DNA from: Swaminathania salitolerans
GTDB lineage: Bacteria > Pseudomonadota > Alphaproteobacteria > Acetobacterales > Acetobacteraceae
Direction: 5' to 3' (one strand)
NCBI RefSeq assembly: GCF_025994315.1
Contig: NZ_BAQE01000005.1
DNA length: 64,000 nucleotides
A program made the position numbers and the translations under genes. The notes under the pieces are model-generated. The model saw only the letters and a program-made list of their open reading frames with translations, did no database searches and was not told the DNA's origin. Shown piece after piece: positions 24,279-33,155 of the stretch; the first letter of the stretch is position 1, and each line of letters opens with the position of its first letter.

Positions 24279-25501
24279 AGGGCAACTCCCAGACGATCGG
24301 CAACGGTGAAGATATCCTTGTCTCCCCGGCCCGAGAGATTGAGAATGACAATCTGGTCCGGTGTCATTCCCGGTGCGATCTTCATGACATGAGCGAGGCC
24401 GTGGGCGCATTCGAGCGCCGGGATGATGCCTTCGGTGCGTGTCAGAAGCTGGAATGCCTCGAGCGCTTCCGTATCGGTGACACCGACATACTCGGCGCGT
24501 CCGATATCGTTGAGCCAGGAATGCTCGGGGCCGATCCCGGGATAGTCGAGCCCTGCGCTGATCGAATGGGCCTCGGCAATCTGTCCGTCTCCGTCCTGCA
24601 GGAGATAGGTCCGGTTGCCATGCAGGACGCCGGAGCGACCGCGCGAGATCGAGGCTGCCGTAAAGCCGGAATCCAGCCCGTGTCCGGCCGCCTCGACACC
24701 GATCAGCCTGACGGTCGGATCGTCGAGAAAGGGATGGAACAGCCCCATGGCGTTCGACCCGCCGCCGATCGCCGCGACCAGAACGTCGGGGAGGCGCCCT
24801 TCTGCCTGCATGATCTGCTCGCGCGTCTCTATGCCGATGACCGACTGGAAGTCGCGCACCATCTCGGGATAGGGATGAGGCCCTGCGACCGTACCGACGA
24901 GAAAATAGGTATCGTGCACATTCGCGACCCAGTCGCGCATGGCCTCGTTCATGGCATCCTTGAGCGTGCCCGAGCCTGCGGTGACGGGTCTGACCTCAGC
25001 GCCCAGAAGATGCATGCGAAACACGTTGGGCTTCTGCCGCTCGACATCCACGGCACCCATGTAGATGGTGCATTTCAGGCCGAACAAAGCGCAGACCGTG
25101 GCTGTCGCGACCCCGTGCTGTCCTGCACCGGTCTCGGCCACGATGCGCGTCTTGCCCATGCGTCTGGCAAGCAGGATCTGGCCCATCACGTTGTTGAGCT
25201 TGTGCGATCCGGTGTGATTGAGTTCCTCGCGTTTGAGGTAGATGCGCGCCCCCCCGAGCGTTTCGCTCAGACGTCTCGCATGCCAGAGCGGGCTGGGTCG
25301 GCCCACATAATCGCGGAAGTAATAGTCCAGTTCCTCCCTGAATGCGGGATCCGCTTTCGCAGCCTGATAGGCTGCTGTCAGGTCCTGAACCAGCGGCATA
25401 AGGGTTTCCGCGACGAACTGGCCGCCGAACGTGCCGAAACGGCCGCGTTCGTCCGGGCCGCTGCGCAGGCTGTTGGGGCGGGAAGGGGCTTCGGAACTCA
25501 T
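24275..25501 (-). CDS. trpB: Tryptophan synthase beta subunit
   Basis: 408 residues from the ATG at 25501, preceded by AGGACGATCAAG; an upstream ATG adds 23 unusual residues. RFGTFGGQFVAETLM, the PLP lysine Lys101 in NHTGSHKLNN, GAGQHGVATATVCALFG, AIGGGSNAMG and the C-terminal LSGRGDKDI are all present. It condenses indole with serine. trpF, often upstream in alphaproteobacteria, is not in the window next to it. Confidence 0.97.
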   Translation of the reverse strand: MSSEAPSRPNSLRSGPDERGRFGTFGGQFVAETLMPLVQDLTAAYQAAKADPAFREELDYYFRDYVGRPSPLWHARRLSETLGGARIYLKREELNHTGSHKLNNVMGQILLARRMGKTRIVAETGAGQHGVATATVCALFGLKCTIYMGAVDVERQKPNVFRMHLLGAEVRPVTAGSGTLKDAMNEAMRDWVANVHDTYFLVGTVAGPHPYPEMVRDFQSVIGIETREQIMQAEGRLPDVLVAAIGGGSNAMGLFHPFLDDPTVRLIGVEAAGHGLDSGFTAASISRGRSGVLHGNRTYLLQDGDGQIAEAHSISAGLDYPGIGPEHSWLNDIGRAEYVGVTDTEALEAFQLLTRTEGIIPALECAHGLAHVMKIAPGMTPDQIVILNLSGRGDKDIFTVADRLGVAL

Positions 25502-25641
25502 CTTGATCGTCCTGTCAGGGGCAAGTATCGACACGGCAAGCAGGTTCCTGCGATACCAGAGGGCCGACATGACGTCTATTCCTCTCCCCCGTCCCCATTC
25601 CCGGAGGAGAGGGTAAAGATCTGAAAAAAGGATGGGAGTCG

Positions 25642-26628
25642 ATGTTTCTTGCCCACCCGGTAGGGCGACCGGTGTACGAGGTTCTCGCAGCCGAGGATGC
25701 GAAAGCGGTCTCCTGGCTCGATCTGGTCGATCCGACCGAAGAGGAAATCAGGCTGGCGGAAGCCGTAACGGGGCTCGTTCTGCCCCGGCGCGACGCGCTG
25801 GAGGAGATCGAGAGCTCGTCGAGACATTACCGGCGGGGGGATGTGATCTATCTCTCGACCCCGCTGGTGCGCATGATCGACGGAAGTCTGACGACCTATC
25901 CGGTCGGTATCGTGATCGCGCCGAACTGGCTCATCACCCTGCGTTATGCCGCCTATACGGCCATCGAAAGCATGAGCCGCGATCTGGCGGCCAATGACGA
26001 GGATTTCGCGCTTTCGGACGTTCAGGAGCTGACGATCCATCTCCTCGAGACGATGGTGAACCGTCTTGCCGATATTCTCGAAAATGCCGGACACACCCTC
26101 GATTCGATCTCGCGCGAGGTCTTTGCGCCCAGAGGCTCGCGGGAGCGCGGGCGCACAGCCAATTTGCTGAGACGTATCCTGCGGCGACTGGGCGAAAGCG
26201 GGGATCTGGCCTCCTCCATTCGCGAGAGCCTCCTCGGGGTGGACCGGATCGGGATCTATCTCGGCGATGCGTGCTATTTCGAATCCCGTGACGCCCTGCA
26301 GACGCGTCTGCGTATTCTGGGGCGCGATGTGGCATCCCTCAACGATTTCGTCGCGCAGATGACGGTGAAGGTACAGTTCCTGCTCGATGCGACGCTCGGT
26401 TTTATCAGCATCGACCAGAATGACGGGATGAAACTCCTGACCGTTGTCAGTTTCGTCGGCATTACGCCGACCCTGATTGCCGGGGTCTACGGCATGAATT
26501 TCCGAAACATGCCGGAACTCGGATGGCGATACGGCTATTATTATGGACTTGCCCTGATGGGTGCCTCGGTGCTGCTACCCCTTCTCGTTTTCTGGCGCCG
26601 CGGCTGGTTTGGAGACCGTTCGACGTGA
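25642..26628 (+). CDS. corA: CorA-family divalent cation transporter
   Basis: 328 residues. A large cytoplasmic N-terminal domain ends in a long helix, followed by two C-terminal membrane segments. The first ends in the signature YGMNF (VVSFVGITPTLIAGVYGMNF); the loop MPELGWRYGYYY leads to the second span (LALMGASVLLPLLVFW). CorA is a homopentameric Mg2+ channel. It is divergent from trpBA, and the next gene starts inside its stop codon (GTGA), so they are translationally coupled. Confidence 0.93.
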   Translation: MFLAHPVGRPVYEVLAAEDAKAVSWLDLVDPTEEEIRLAEAVTGLVLPRRDALEEIESSSRHYRRGDVIYLSTPLVRMIDGSLTTYPVGIVIAPNWLITLRYAAYTAIESMSRDLAANDEDFALSDVQELTIHLLETMVNRLADILENAGHTLDSISREVFAPRGSRERGRTANLLRRILRRLGESGDLASSIRESLLGVDRIGIYLGDACYFESRDALQTRLRILGRDVASLNDFVAQMTVKVQFLLDATLGFISIDQNDGMKLLTVVSFVGITPTLIAGVYGMNFRNMPELGWRYGYYYGLALMGASVLLPLLVFWRRGWFGDRST

Positions 26629-27206
26629 CCCGGCATATCGGCTTGACCTGTCTTGCTTCCCTCGCGCTGGCGGCGCTCACCGTTGCGCCGGTTCCTGCTT
26701 GCGCTTCTTCCGCAGCCCCGGGGCCGGGTGAGGCACATGCCCCGATTGCAGGAAACCCTTCCGCCTCGTCCCCGCAGCAGATCGTCGACCGGCTCGTGAA
26801 GGAGCCGCTCCGCTTCGAGGGAAGCAGCGTTTTTCCCGTGACGCTGGGGCAGGAAAACGGCTATCGCGGCGAACAGCCCTCCCGCGTGCTCGTCGGATAT
26901 CATCTCGAGGGTGCGCGTATCGAAGGCGAGTTCGTGGCGCTCGACCGCGATAACAGACCCATCGGCGCGACCACGCTGAGCGGCAGGCTGATCGAGAAGG
27001 GAAGCGAACGCAGCATCACCGTGCCGTGCAGGATCGATGTCGCCCTTCCGCATCCGCTTCATCTCGCCGGCGCCTGCGGAGCGAAGAGCCTGTCCGGTCA
27101 CTACGCGCAACCGATGCCCTCTTTTCCGCTCATGTTCATTCTGCCGGGTCTGAACGGCCGTACGGAGACGGCGGGAGATTACTGGCTCCTTCCCTGGCGG
27201 GGGTGA
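26625..27206 (+). CDS. Exported hypothetical protein coupled to corA
   Basis: 193 residues from the GTG at 26625, which overlaps the corA TGA and begins a signal peptide (TCLASLALAALTVAPVPACASSAAP). A longer open frame reads out of phase through corA and was rejected. The mature part has no recognised domain; it contains LVGYHLEGARIEGEFVALDR and a strand-rich middle with two cysteines (VPCRID, AGACGAKS) likely to form a disulfide. The C-terminus ends DYWLLPWRG. Coupling to corA suggests coexpression only. Confidence 0.6.
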   Translation: MTRHIGLTCLASLALAALTVAPVPACASSAAPGPGEAHAPIAGNPSASSPQQIVDRLVKEPLRFEGSSVFPVTLGQENGYRGEQPSRVLVGYHLEGARIEGEFVALDRDNRPIGATTLSGRLIEKGSERSITVPCRIDVALPHPLHLAGACGAKSLSGHYAQPMPSFPLMFILPGLNGRTETAGDYWLLPWRG

Positions 27207-27431
27207 TCCCTGCCGCTTGACAGGATGAGCGAGGGATCGCTAGAGTTCCCTCCAAAAGCTGCCGACATCCCTGTTCGGCGGCCTTTCCTCAAAGACTTTC
27301 CTGTCTTCGCTCATCGTCGGGTCCGAACGAGACCGCTATCGACCGAGCGTACCCCTGCGACCGATCAGTTGTCACGGGGTCCTTGTGGCCACCGGACCAA
27401 GTGATATTACAGCCCATCTAAGGCGCTCTTC

Positions 27432-28727
27432 ATGCATCTTGCTGAACTCAAGAAAAAAACCCCTGCCGATCTGCTGGCCTATGCTGAAGAGCTGCAGATC
27501 GAAAACGCGTCCTCGATGCGCAAGCAGGACATCATGTTCGCCATTCTCAAGACCCTGGCGGATAATGAGCAGGCCATCTACGGCGAAGGTACCCTCGAGA
27601 TCCTGCCCGACGGTTTCGGCTTCCTTCGTTCTCCCGAAGCCAATTATCTCCCCGGCCCTGACGATATCTACATCTCGCCCGCTCAGGTGCGCCGTTTCAG
27701 CCTGCGCCCGGGCGATACGGTCGAAGGCCAGATCCGCGCGCCGCGCGACGGCGAGCGGTATTTTTCCCTGCTCAAGGTCAACTCGATCAATTTCGAAGAG
27801 CCTGACTCCGTTCGTCAGCGCATCAATTTCGATAATCTGACGCCGCTTTATCCCGAGCGTCGGCTGCGTATGGAAGTCGAGCAGACAGGCGCTCCCGAGC
27901 CGCAGCCCACGGGCAAGGGCAAGAAGGACCAGCGCGACTACACTCCGCGCGTGATCGATCTTGTCGCCCCCATCGGCATGGGCCAGCGCGCCCTGATCGT
28001 GGCACCGCCCCGCACAGGCAAGACCGTGATGCTCCAGAGCATCGCCTCGTCGATCTCGGCCAATCATCCCGACGTGTTCCTGATCGTTCTGCTGATCGAC
28101 GAGCGCCCCGAGGAAGTGACCGACATGGCTCGCTCCGTGCGCGGCGAAGTCGTGTCCTCCACCTTCGATGAGCCCGCTACCCGCCACGTGCAGGTAACCG
28201 AAATGGTGCTCGAGAAGGCCAAGCGTCTGGTCGAGCACAAGCGTGACGTCGTGATCCTGCTCGACTCGATCACCCGACTGGCCCGCGCCTACAACACCGT
28301 CGTTCCTTCGTCCGGCAAGGTGCTGACCGGCGGTGTGGACGCCAATGCCCTGCAGCGCCCCAAGCGCTTCTTCGGCGCGGCGCGCAATATCGAGGAGGGC
28401 GGCTCGCTCACCATCATCGCTACGGCCCTCATCGATACGGGCAGCCGTATGGACGAGGTGATCTTCGAAGAGTTCAAGGGTACGGGCAATTCCGAACTCA
28501 TCCTCGATCGCAAGCTCGCCGACAAGCGCACCTTCCCCGCCATCGATATCACCAAGTCGGGCACACGCAAGGAAGAGCTTCTCGTGGATCGTGCATCCCT
28601 CTCGAAGATGTGGGTGCTGCGTCGTATCCTCGCGCCCATGGGTACGATGGATGCCATGGACTTCCTGCTCGACAAGCTGAAATACAGCAAAACGAATCAG
28701 GATTTTTTCGACGCCATGAACAACTGA
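27432..28727 (+). CDS. rho: Transcription termination factor Rho
   Basis: 431 residues. N-terminal MHLAELKKKTPADLLAYAEE (Rho N domain), RNA-binding cold-shock-like domain (EGTLEILPDGFGFLRSPEAN, DIYISPAQVRRFSL), P-loop APPRTGKTVMLQ near residue 191, Walker B VILLDSITRLARAYN, and the Q/R-loop region with GALQRPKRFFGAARN-like sequence. Rho is a hexameric RNA helicase that ends transcription. A 225-bp untranslated gap precedes it; Rho leaders are often autoregulated, but I see no defined attenuator. A strong intrinsic terminator follows. Confidence 0.98.
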   Translation: MHLAELKKKTPADLLAYAEELQIENASSMRKQDIMFAILKTLADNEQAIYGEGTLEILPDGFGFLRSPEANYLPGPDDIYISPAQVRRFSLRPGDTVEGQIRAPRDGERYFSLLKVNSINFEEPDSVRQRINFDNLTPLYPERRLRMEVEQTGAPEPQPTGKGKKDQRDYTPRVIDLVAPIGMGQRALIVAPPRTGKTVMLQSIASSISANHPDVFLIVLLIDERPEEVTDMARSVRGEVVSSTFDEPATRHVQVTEMVLEKAKRLVEHKRDVVILLDSITRLARAYNTVVPSSGKVLTGGVDANALQRPKRFFGAARNIEEGGSLTIIATALIDTGSRMDEVIFEEFKGTGNSELILDRKLADKRTFPAIDITKSGTRKEELLVDRASLSKMWVLRRILAPMGTMDAMDFLLDKLKYSKTNQDFFDAMNN

Positions 28728-28745
28728 TCCGCGCTTCGGATCACG

Positions 28746-28783
28746 AAAAACCGCCGGAGGCACGAGCTTCCGGCGGTTTTTTT
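28746..28783 (+). terminator. Rho-independent terminator of rho
   Basis: AAAAACCGCCGGA / TCCGGCGGTTTTT stem with a 10-nt loop and a run of seven T, 19 bp after the rho stop. Confidence 0.93.
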
Positions 28784-28817
28784 ATGAGGATCGCCTCGCA
28801 ACGGGCGCGTTATCATG

Positions 28818-28928
28818 GGGCTCTGCCCCAGACCCCGCCAAAGGACGGTCGTCCTCTGGGAACCTGTTTTCCGGATAAAGAGGGATGAAAGGGACGTGCC
28901 CCTTTCCGGGGGACGGGGCGGAGCCCCG
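28818..28928. repeat. REP-like element with inverted GGGGC(T/G)C(T/C)GCCCC ends
   Basis: The left end carries the palindrome GGGGCTCTGCCCC followed by AGACCCCGCC. The right end carries GGGGCGGAGCCCC, its near-perfect reverse complement, followed by GTAGACCC. Between them lie GG(A)CGGTCGTCC and CCCCTTTCCGGGGG, themselves short palindromes. I recognise this style of GC-rich dispersed palindrome from acetic acid bacteria, but copy number cannot be tested in one window. Confidence 0.55.
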
Positions 28929-28948
28929 TAGACCCTGTGCATGCCCTG

Positions 28949-29395
28949 CTAGAACGTGACCCCTTCGAGGCCGAGAAGATAGCGTTTGTCGTCCAGACCG
29001 CCTTCGCCCGAATAGCCGCCCAGATGGGTTTTGCCGAGAACGCGGTGGCAGGGGATCAGGATGGGAATGGGATTATGGGCCATGGCACCACCGATGGAGC
29101 GGGCCGAGCCACCGGCTTTTGCGGCGAGGTCTGCATAGCTGATCGTCTGGCCGTAGGGCACGTCGCGCAATGCGGCCCAGACAGCCTTGCGATAGGCTGT
29201 GCCCCAGGGGGCGAGGGGCAGGTCGAAACTTTCCGCCTCGCCGTCGAAATAGCGTTCCAGCATGGTATGGGCGCGGGTAAGAAGAGGCGTCTTTTCCTGA
29301 TCGCGGCCCCATCCCCAGTCGAGAGCGACGATCGCACCTTCGTCTTCGCTGAGGGTCAGGGGACCGAGGGGAGAGTGAAAAGAAAGCTGGGGCAT
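28949..29395 (-). CDS. ogt: Methylated-DNA--protein-cysteine methyltransferase
   Basis: 148 residues. The active-site motif IPCHRVLG carries the acceptor Cys116. The helix-turn-helix region VPYGQTISYADLAAKAGG and the Asn hinge in AMAHNPIPILI are intact. The enzyme takes O6-alkyl groups from guanine onto its own cysteine, a suicide repair reaction. It lacks the Ada regulatory domain, so it is the Ogt type. It is divergent from mnmE with almost no spacer. Confidence 0.94.
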   Translation of the reverse strand: MPQLSFHSPLGPLTLSEDEGAIVALDWGWGRDQEKTPLLTRAHTMLERYFDGEAESFDLPLAPWGTAYRKAVWAALRDVPYGQTISYADLAAKAGGSARSIGGAMAHNPIPILIPCHRVLGKTHLGGYSGEGGLDDKRYLLGLEGVTF

Positions 29396-29408
29396 GGAAG
29401 GGGTTCAC

Positions 29409-30713
29409 ATGGTTGACGCGACGGAAAGCCGGGCGGGACGCAAGGGCGAGGTGATCTTCGCTCTGGCGACGGGTGCCGGGCGGGCGGCGATCGCCATCAT
29501 GCGCGCAAGTGGCCCCGGTGCTCAAGAGGTGCTTTCTGCCCTGTGCGACGGACGGGTTCCGCCACCGCGCCATGCGGGGCTTCGCGCCTTGCATCACGAG
29601 GGCGAGCATCTGGACGACGCGATGGTGCTGTGGTTGCCGGGGCCGCGCTCCTATACGGGGGAGGATGGGTTCGAGCTGCATCTTCATGCGGGACCTGCGG
29701 TGATCGATCGCGTGGCCATGGCGCTGACATCTCTCGGCGCGCGTCCGGCTGAGGCGGGCGAGTTCACCCGGCGTGCCGTGCAGGCCGGAAGGCTCGATCT
29801 GCTTCAGGCCGAGGCGATTGCCGATCTGGTCGAGGCCGAAAGCGACAGCCAGCGCCAGCAGGCGCTCGCCCAGGCAGATGGCGCGTTGAGCCGCGTTTAT
29901 GAGGGGTGGAGCGAGTCGCTCAAGACCCTGCTCGCCCATCAGGAAGCTCTGATCGATTTCCCCGATGAGGATCTGCCGGATGAGGTCGAGCAGGCCCTGA
30001 CGCGCAGGCTCGATATGTTGCGCGATGCCCTGCAGGCGCATCTGTCGGACAGGCGCGGCGAGATCGTGCGCCGCGGGCTGACAGTGGTGATTGCTGGCGC
30101 GCCCAATGTGGGGAAGTCGAGCCTGTTGAACCATCTTGCCGGATATGACGCGGCGATCGTGACGCATCGCGCCGGGACGACGCGCGACGTGATCGCCATC
30201 GACTGGCTGTTTCAGGGCGTGCGATTGCGTCTGGTCGATACGGCGGGACTGCGGGAGACCGAGGATGAGATCGAGGCCGAGGGTATCAGGCGTGCATTGT
30301 TCCACGTGGAACATGCCGATCTTGTGGTGCATGTCATGGCAGGAGAGGGAGAGCCGCCCCTTCGGGCAGACGCCCTGCTGATCGGCAACAAGATCGATGT
30401 GAGCCCGCCTCCAGAGGGAACGCTCGGGCTCAGCGTGCATACGGGTGAGGGGATGTCGGCTTTCGAGGCGGCTCTGGCCGGGCGCATCGAGGCGCTCGTT
30501 TCCGGAGCCGGGGCGCCCCTCACGCGCGCGCGCCACCGTGCGGGGATCGAGGAGGCCCTTCATCATCTCGACCAGGCACGGACGGCTCCCTGGCCGGAGG
30601 TCAGGGGTGAGGCGCTGCGTCTCGCCATGCGGGCGCTGGGGCGCCTGACCGGACAAGTTGATGTCGAGTCGCTTCTGGATGTGATATTCGGACAGTTCTG
30701 TATCGGAAAATGA
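29409..30713 (+). CDS. mnmE: tRNA modification GTPase MnmE
   Basis: 434 residues from the ATG at 29409 (GAAGGGG upstream). N-terminal folate-binding domain (IFALATGAGRAAIAIMRASG, GEFTRRAVQAGRLDLLQAEA), a helical domain with inserted G domain (GAPNVGKSSLLNHLAG near residue 230, G3 DTAGLRET), and the obligatory C-terminal CIGK. With MnmG it installs the cmnm5 group at U34 of certain tRNAs. An exact parS palindrome is embedded in the G domain and encodes FHVEH at about residues 297-301. mnmG starts 7 nt after the stop. Confidence 0.97.
   Translation: MVDATESRAGRKGEVIFALATGAGRAAIAIMRASGPGAQEVLSALCDGRVPPPRHAGLRALHHEGEHLDDAMVLWLPGPRSYTGEDGFELHLHAGPAVIDRVAMALTSLGARPAEAGEFTRRAVQAGRLDLLQAEAIADLVEAESDSQRQQALAQADGALSRVYEGWSESLKTLLAHQEALIDFPDEDLPDEVEQALTRRLDMLRDALQAHLSDRRGEIVRRGLTVVIAGAPNVGKSSLLNHLAGYDAAIVTHRAGTTRDVIAIDWLFQGVRLRLVDTAGLRETEDEIEAEGIRRALFHVEHADLVVHVMAGEGEPPLRADALLIGNKIDVSPPPEGTLGLSVHTGEGMSAFEAALAGRIEALVSGAGAPLTRARHRAGIEEALHHLDQARTAPWPEVRGEALRLAMRALGRLTGQVDVESLLDVIFGQFCIGK
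30298..30313. promoter_or_regulatory. parS: parS centromere site inside mnmE
   Basis: Exact TGTTCCACGTGGAACA, identical to the site at 22583, about 2.8 kb upstream of parA. In frame it encodes Phe-His-Val-Glu-His. Confidence 0.93.
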
Positions 30714-30720
30714 GGCGTGT

Positions 30721-32577
30721 GTGAGCGAGTTTGATGTTGTCGTCATAGGCGGAGGGCATGCAGGAAGCGAGGCGGCAGCCGCCTCGGCACGCTTTGGCGC
30801 GCGTACGCTGCTTCTGACCCAGAAGCCCGGAATGATCGGTGCCATGTCGTGCAACCCGGCCATCGGGGGGATCGGCAAAGGGCATCTGGTGCGCGAGATC
30901 GATGCGCTCGACGGGTTGATGGGACGTGCCGCCGATCGGGCGGGGATTCACTTCAAGCTTCTGAATCGCTCGAAAGGCCCGGCCGTGCATGGACCGCGCG
31001 TCCAGGCAGACCGGTTTCTCTATCGCAAGGCCATTCAGGCGCTTCTGGCCGAAACGCCGAATCTCTCCATCGAGGCAGGCGAGGCGGCGGATCTCGTGGT
31101 GGAGGACAAGCGGGTTGCAGGCGTGGTCTGCGCCGATGGACGCGTGATCCGATGCGGGGCGGTGGTCGTCACCAGCGGCACATTCCTGCGCGGCGTGATC
31201 CATATCGGGCACACGCAGGAACAGGCCGGGCGCATCGGCGAGCGACCGGCGGCCCTTCTCGGTGCGCGTCTGGAGGCGCTCGGGCTGCGTATGGGGCGTC
31301 TCAAGACGGGGACCCCGGCCCGACTGGCGCGCGCGAGCATCGACTGGGAGTCGCTGCCCGAGGATAAGGGGGATGCGCTCCCCGAGCCTTTCAGCCGCCT
31401 CACACAGGGCATCACCACCGAGCAGGTCTCATGTCGGATCACGAGCACCACGCCCGAGACCCATCGGATCATCCGTGACAATCTGGCGCTGTCGGCGCTT
31501 TACGGCGGTGCGATTGCCGGAAAGGGGCCACGCTATTGCCCCTCGATCGAAGACAAGATCGTGCGTTTCGCCGAAAAGGACGGGCATCAGATCTTTCTCG
31601 AGCCCGAAGGTCTGGCGGGCAATCCTGGCGGGGATCTCGTTTATCCGAACGGGATTTCGACAAGTCTTCCTGCCGATATCCAGGCTCTGATGATTGCCTC
31701 GATTCCGGGTCTCGAAAAGGCGCGCATCGTCACGCCGGGTTATGCGGTCGAATATGACTATGTCGATCCCCGCGAGCTTTCGCCGAGCCTTGCGCTGAAT
31801 GCTCTCGCCGGGTTGTATCTGGCCGGTCAGATCAACGGCACGACCGGTTATGAAGAGGCAGGTGCGCAAGGGCTGCTGGCAGGGTTGAACGCGGCACGTT
31901 TCACGGCAGGGAACGCGCCGCTCGTGCTCGGGCGCGATCAGGCCTATCTCGGTGTGATGCTGGACGATCTGACCCTTCAGGGCGTCTCCGAGCCCTATCG
32001 CATGTTCACTTCGCGTGCCGAATACCGCCTGAGCCTGCGCGCCGATAATGCCGATCTGCGTCTCACCGGGATCGGTATGGCGATGGGCTGCGTCGGTGCC
32101 GAGCGTGCCGCAAGGCTCGATCAGGATCAGGCGGCGATCGCACGCGCCATGGATCGGGCGCGCGAGGCGCTTCATGCGCCGCAGGATCTGGCAGCGCAGG
32201 GGGTCGCGGTGTCGCAGGACGGGCGGCGTCGTTCGCTGCTGGATGTGCTGGCGGGTCAGGCCGACGACACTGTCGCGGCGAGGCTGGCGCCCTGGTTCGG
32301 GGCCTTGCCTCTGCGTATCCGGCGTCATGTCGAGACGGAGGCGCGCTATGGCGGTTATCTCCAGCGTCAGGAGCGTGAGATCAGACAACTGGCCAATGAG
32401 GCGCAGATCGCGCTTCCGCCGGATCTCGATTATGCCCGTATCGGAGGGCTGAGCAGCGAGATGAAGGAGCGTCTGTCTCTCGCAAGGCCGGAGAATTTCG
32501 CGGCGGCCCAGCGTGTGCCGGGCGTGACGCCTGCCGCCATGATCGCCTTGCTGGCGCATGTGAGGGCCGCAGCATGA
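30721..32577 (+). CDS. mnmG: tRNA uridine-5-carboxymethylaminomethyl modification enzyme MnmG (GidA)
   Basis: 618 residues from a GTG at 30721. The FAD dinucleotide motif VVVIGGGHAGSEAAAASARF opens the protein. Further family blocks: GMIGAMSCNPAIGGIGKGHL, GPAVHGPRVQADR, TGTPARLARASIDW, PRYCPSIEDKIVRFAEKDGH, PGYAVEYDYVDPREL, GLYLAGQINGTTGYEEAGAQ and the C-terminal LNLSSEMKERL-type helix GLSSEMKERL. It works as a complex with MnmE on tRNA wobble uridine. rsmG begins inside its stop (ATGA). Confidence 0.98.
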   Translation: MSEFDVVVIGGGHAGSEAAAASARFGARTLLLTQKPGMIGAMSCNPAIGGIGKGHLVREIDALDGLMGRAADRAGIHFKLLNRSKGPAVHGPRVQADRFLYRKAIQALLAETPNLSIEAGEAADLVVEDKRVAGVVCADGRVIRCGAVVVTSGTFLRGVIHIGHTQEQAGRIGERPAALLGARLEALGLRMGRLKTGTPARLARASIDWESLPEDKGDALPEPFSRLTQGITTEQVSCRITSTTPETHRIIRDNLALSALYGGAIAGKGPRYCPSIEDKIVRFAEKDGHQIFLEPEGLAGNPGGDLVYPNGISTSLPADIQALMIASIPGLEKARIVTPGYAVEYDYVDPRELSPSLALNALAGLYLAGQINGTTGYEEAGAQGLLAGLNAARFTAGNAPLVLGRDQAYLGVMLDDLTLQGVSEPYRMFTSRAEYRLSLRADNADLRLTGIGMAMGCVGAERAARLDQDQAAIARAMDRAREALHAPQDLAAQGVAVSQDGRRRSLLDVLAGQADDTVAARLAPWFGALPLRIRRHVETEARYGGYLQRQEREIRQLANEAQIALPPDLDYARIGGLSSEMKERLSLARPENFAAAQRVPGVTPAAMIALLAHVRAAA

Positions 32578-33155
32578 AAGCGGTTTCACGTGAAACACGC
32601 GAGCGGCTCGAGATTTTTGCGGCACTTCTCGAAAAATGGAACGCGCGCATCAATCTGGTCAGTCCGCGTGACATGCCGCATCTGTGGGAGCGTCATATCG
32701 GGGATTCGTTGCGTCTCGTGCCGTTCATCCCCAGAGGGGCGAGGGTGATCGATCTCGGCTCCGGCGGCGGGTTCCCTGCACTCATGATCGGCATTGCCTG
32801 CGATGCCGAGATGGTGATGGTCGAGTCCGACCAGCGCAAATGTGCGTTTCTGCGTGAAGCGGCGCGTGCCTGTGGCGTCAGGGCGCAGGTGGTGCCCAAA
32901 CGCATCGAGCAGGCCGGGGTACCGCCTGCGGCCTTCGTGACAGCGCGTGCTCTGGCATCGCTCCCGCAATTGCTCGAATGGAGTGCGCCTTTTCTGCTGC
33001 CGGAGGGAAAAGCCCTGTTTCTCAAGGGAAAAAATCTGTCCGACGAGTTGACCGAAACCGAGCGGTGCTGGCACATGCAGCACAGAATTCTGGACAATCG
33101 CGCCGCCTCGGGGGGCGCCATCATCGAGATAAGCGATATCAAACGTGTCGAATAA
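32574..33155 (+). CDS. rsmG: 16S rRNA (guanine-527-N7)-methyltransferase RsmG (GidB)
   Basis: 193 residues. SAM motif VIDLGSGGGFPALMIGIA, LVSPRDMPHLWERHIGDSL and FVTARALASLPQLLEW match RsmG, which methylates G527 in 16S rRNA. The ATG overlaps the mnmG TGA. The first residues MKAVSRETRERL are encoded by a parS palindrome. parA begins inside the last codons, so the tRNA/rRNA modification genes feed directly into the partition operon. Confidence 0.97.
   Translation: MKAVSRETRERLEIFAALLEKWNARINLVSPRDMPHLWERHIGDSLRLVPFIPRGARVIDLGSGGGFPALMIGIACDAEMVMVESDQRKCAFLREAARACGVRAQVVPKRIEQAGVPPAAFVTARALASLPQLLEWSAPFLLPEGKALFLKGKNLSDELTETERCWHMQHRILDNRAASGGAIIEISDIKRVE
32582..32597. promoter_or_regulatory. 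parS: parS centromere site inside rsmG
   Basis: GGTTTCACGTGAAACA: the 14-bp core GTTTCACGTGAAAC is a perfect palindrome and 15 of 16 positions match the universal TGTTTCACGTGAAACA. It encodes Val-Ser-Arg-Glu-Thr at the RsmG N-terminus, 0.55 kb upstream of parA. Confidence 0.92.
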
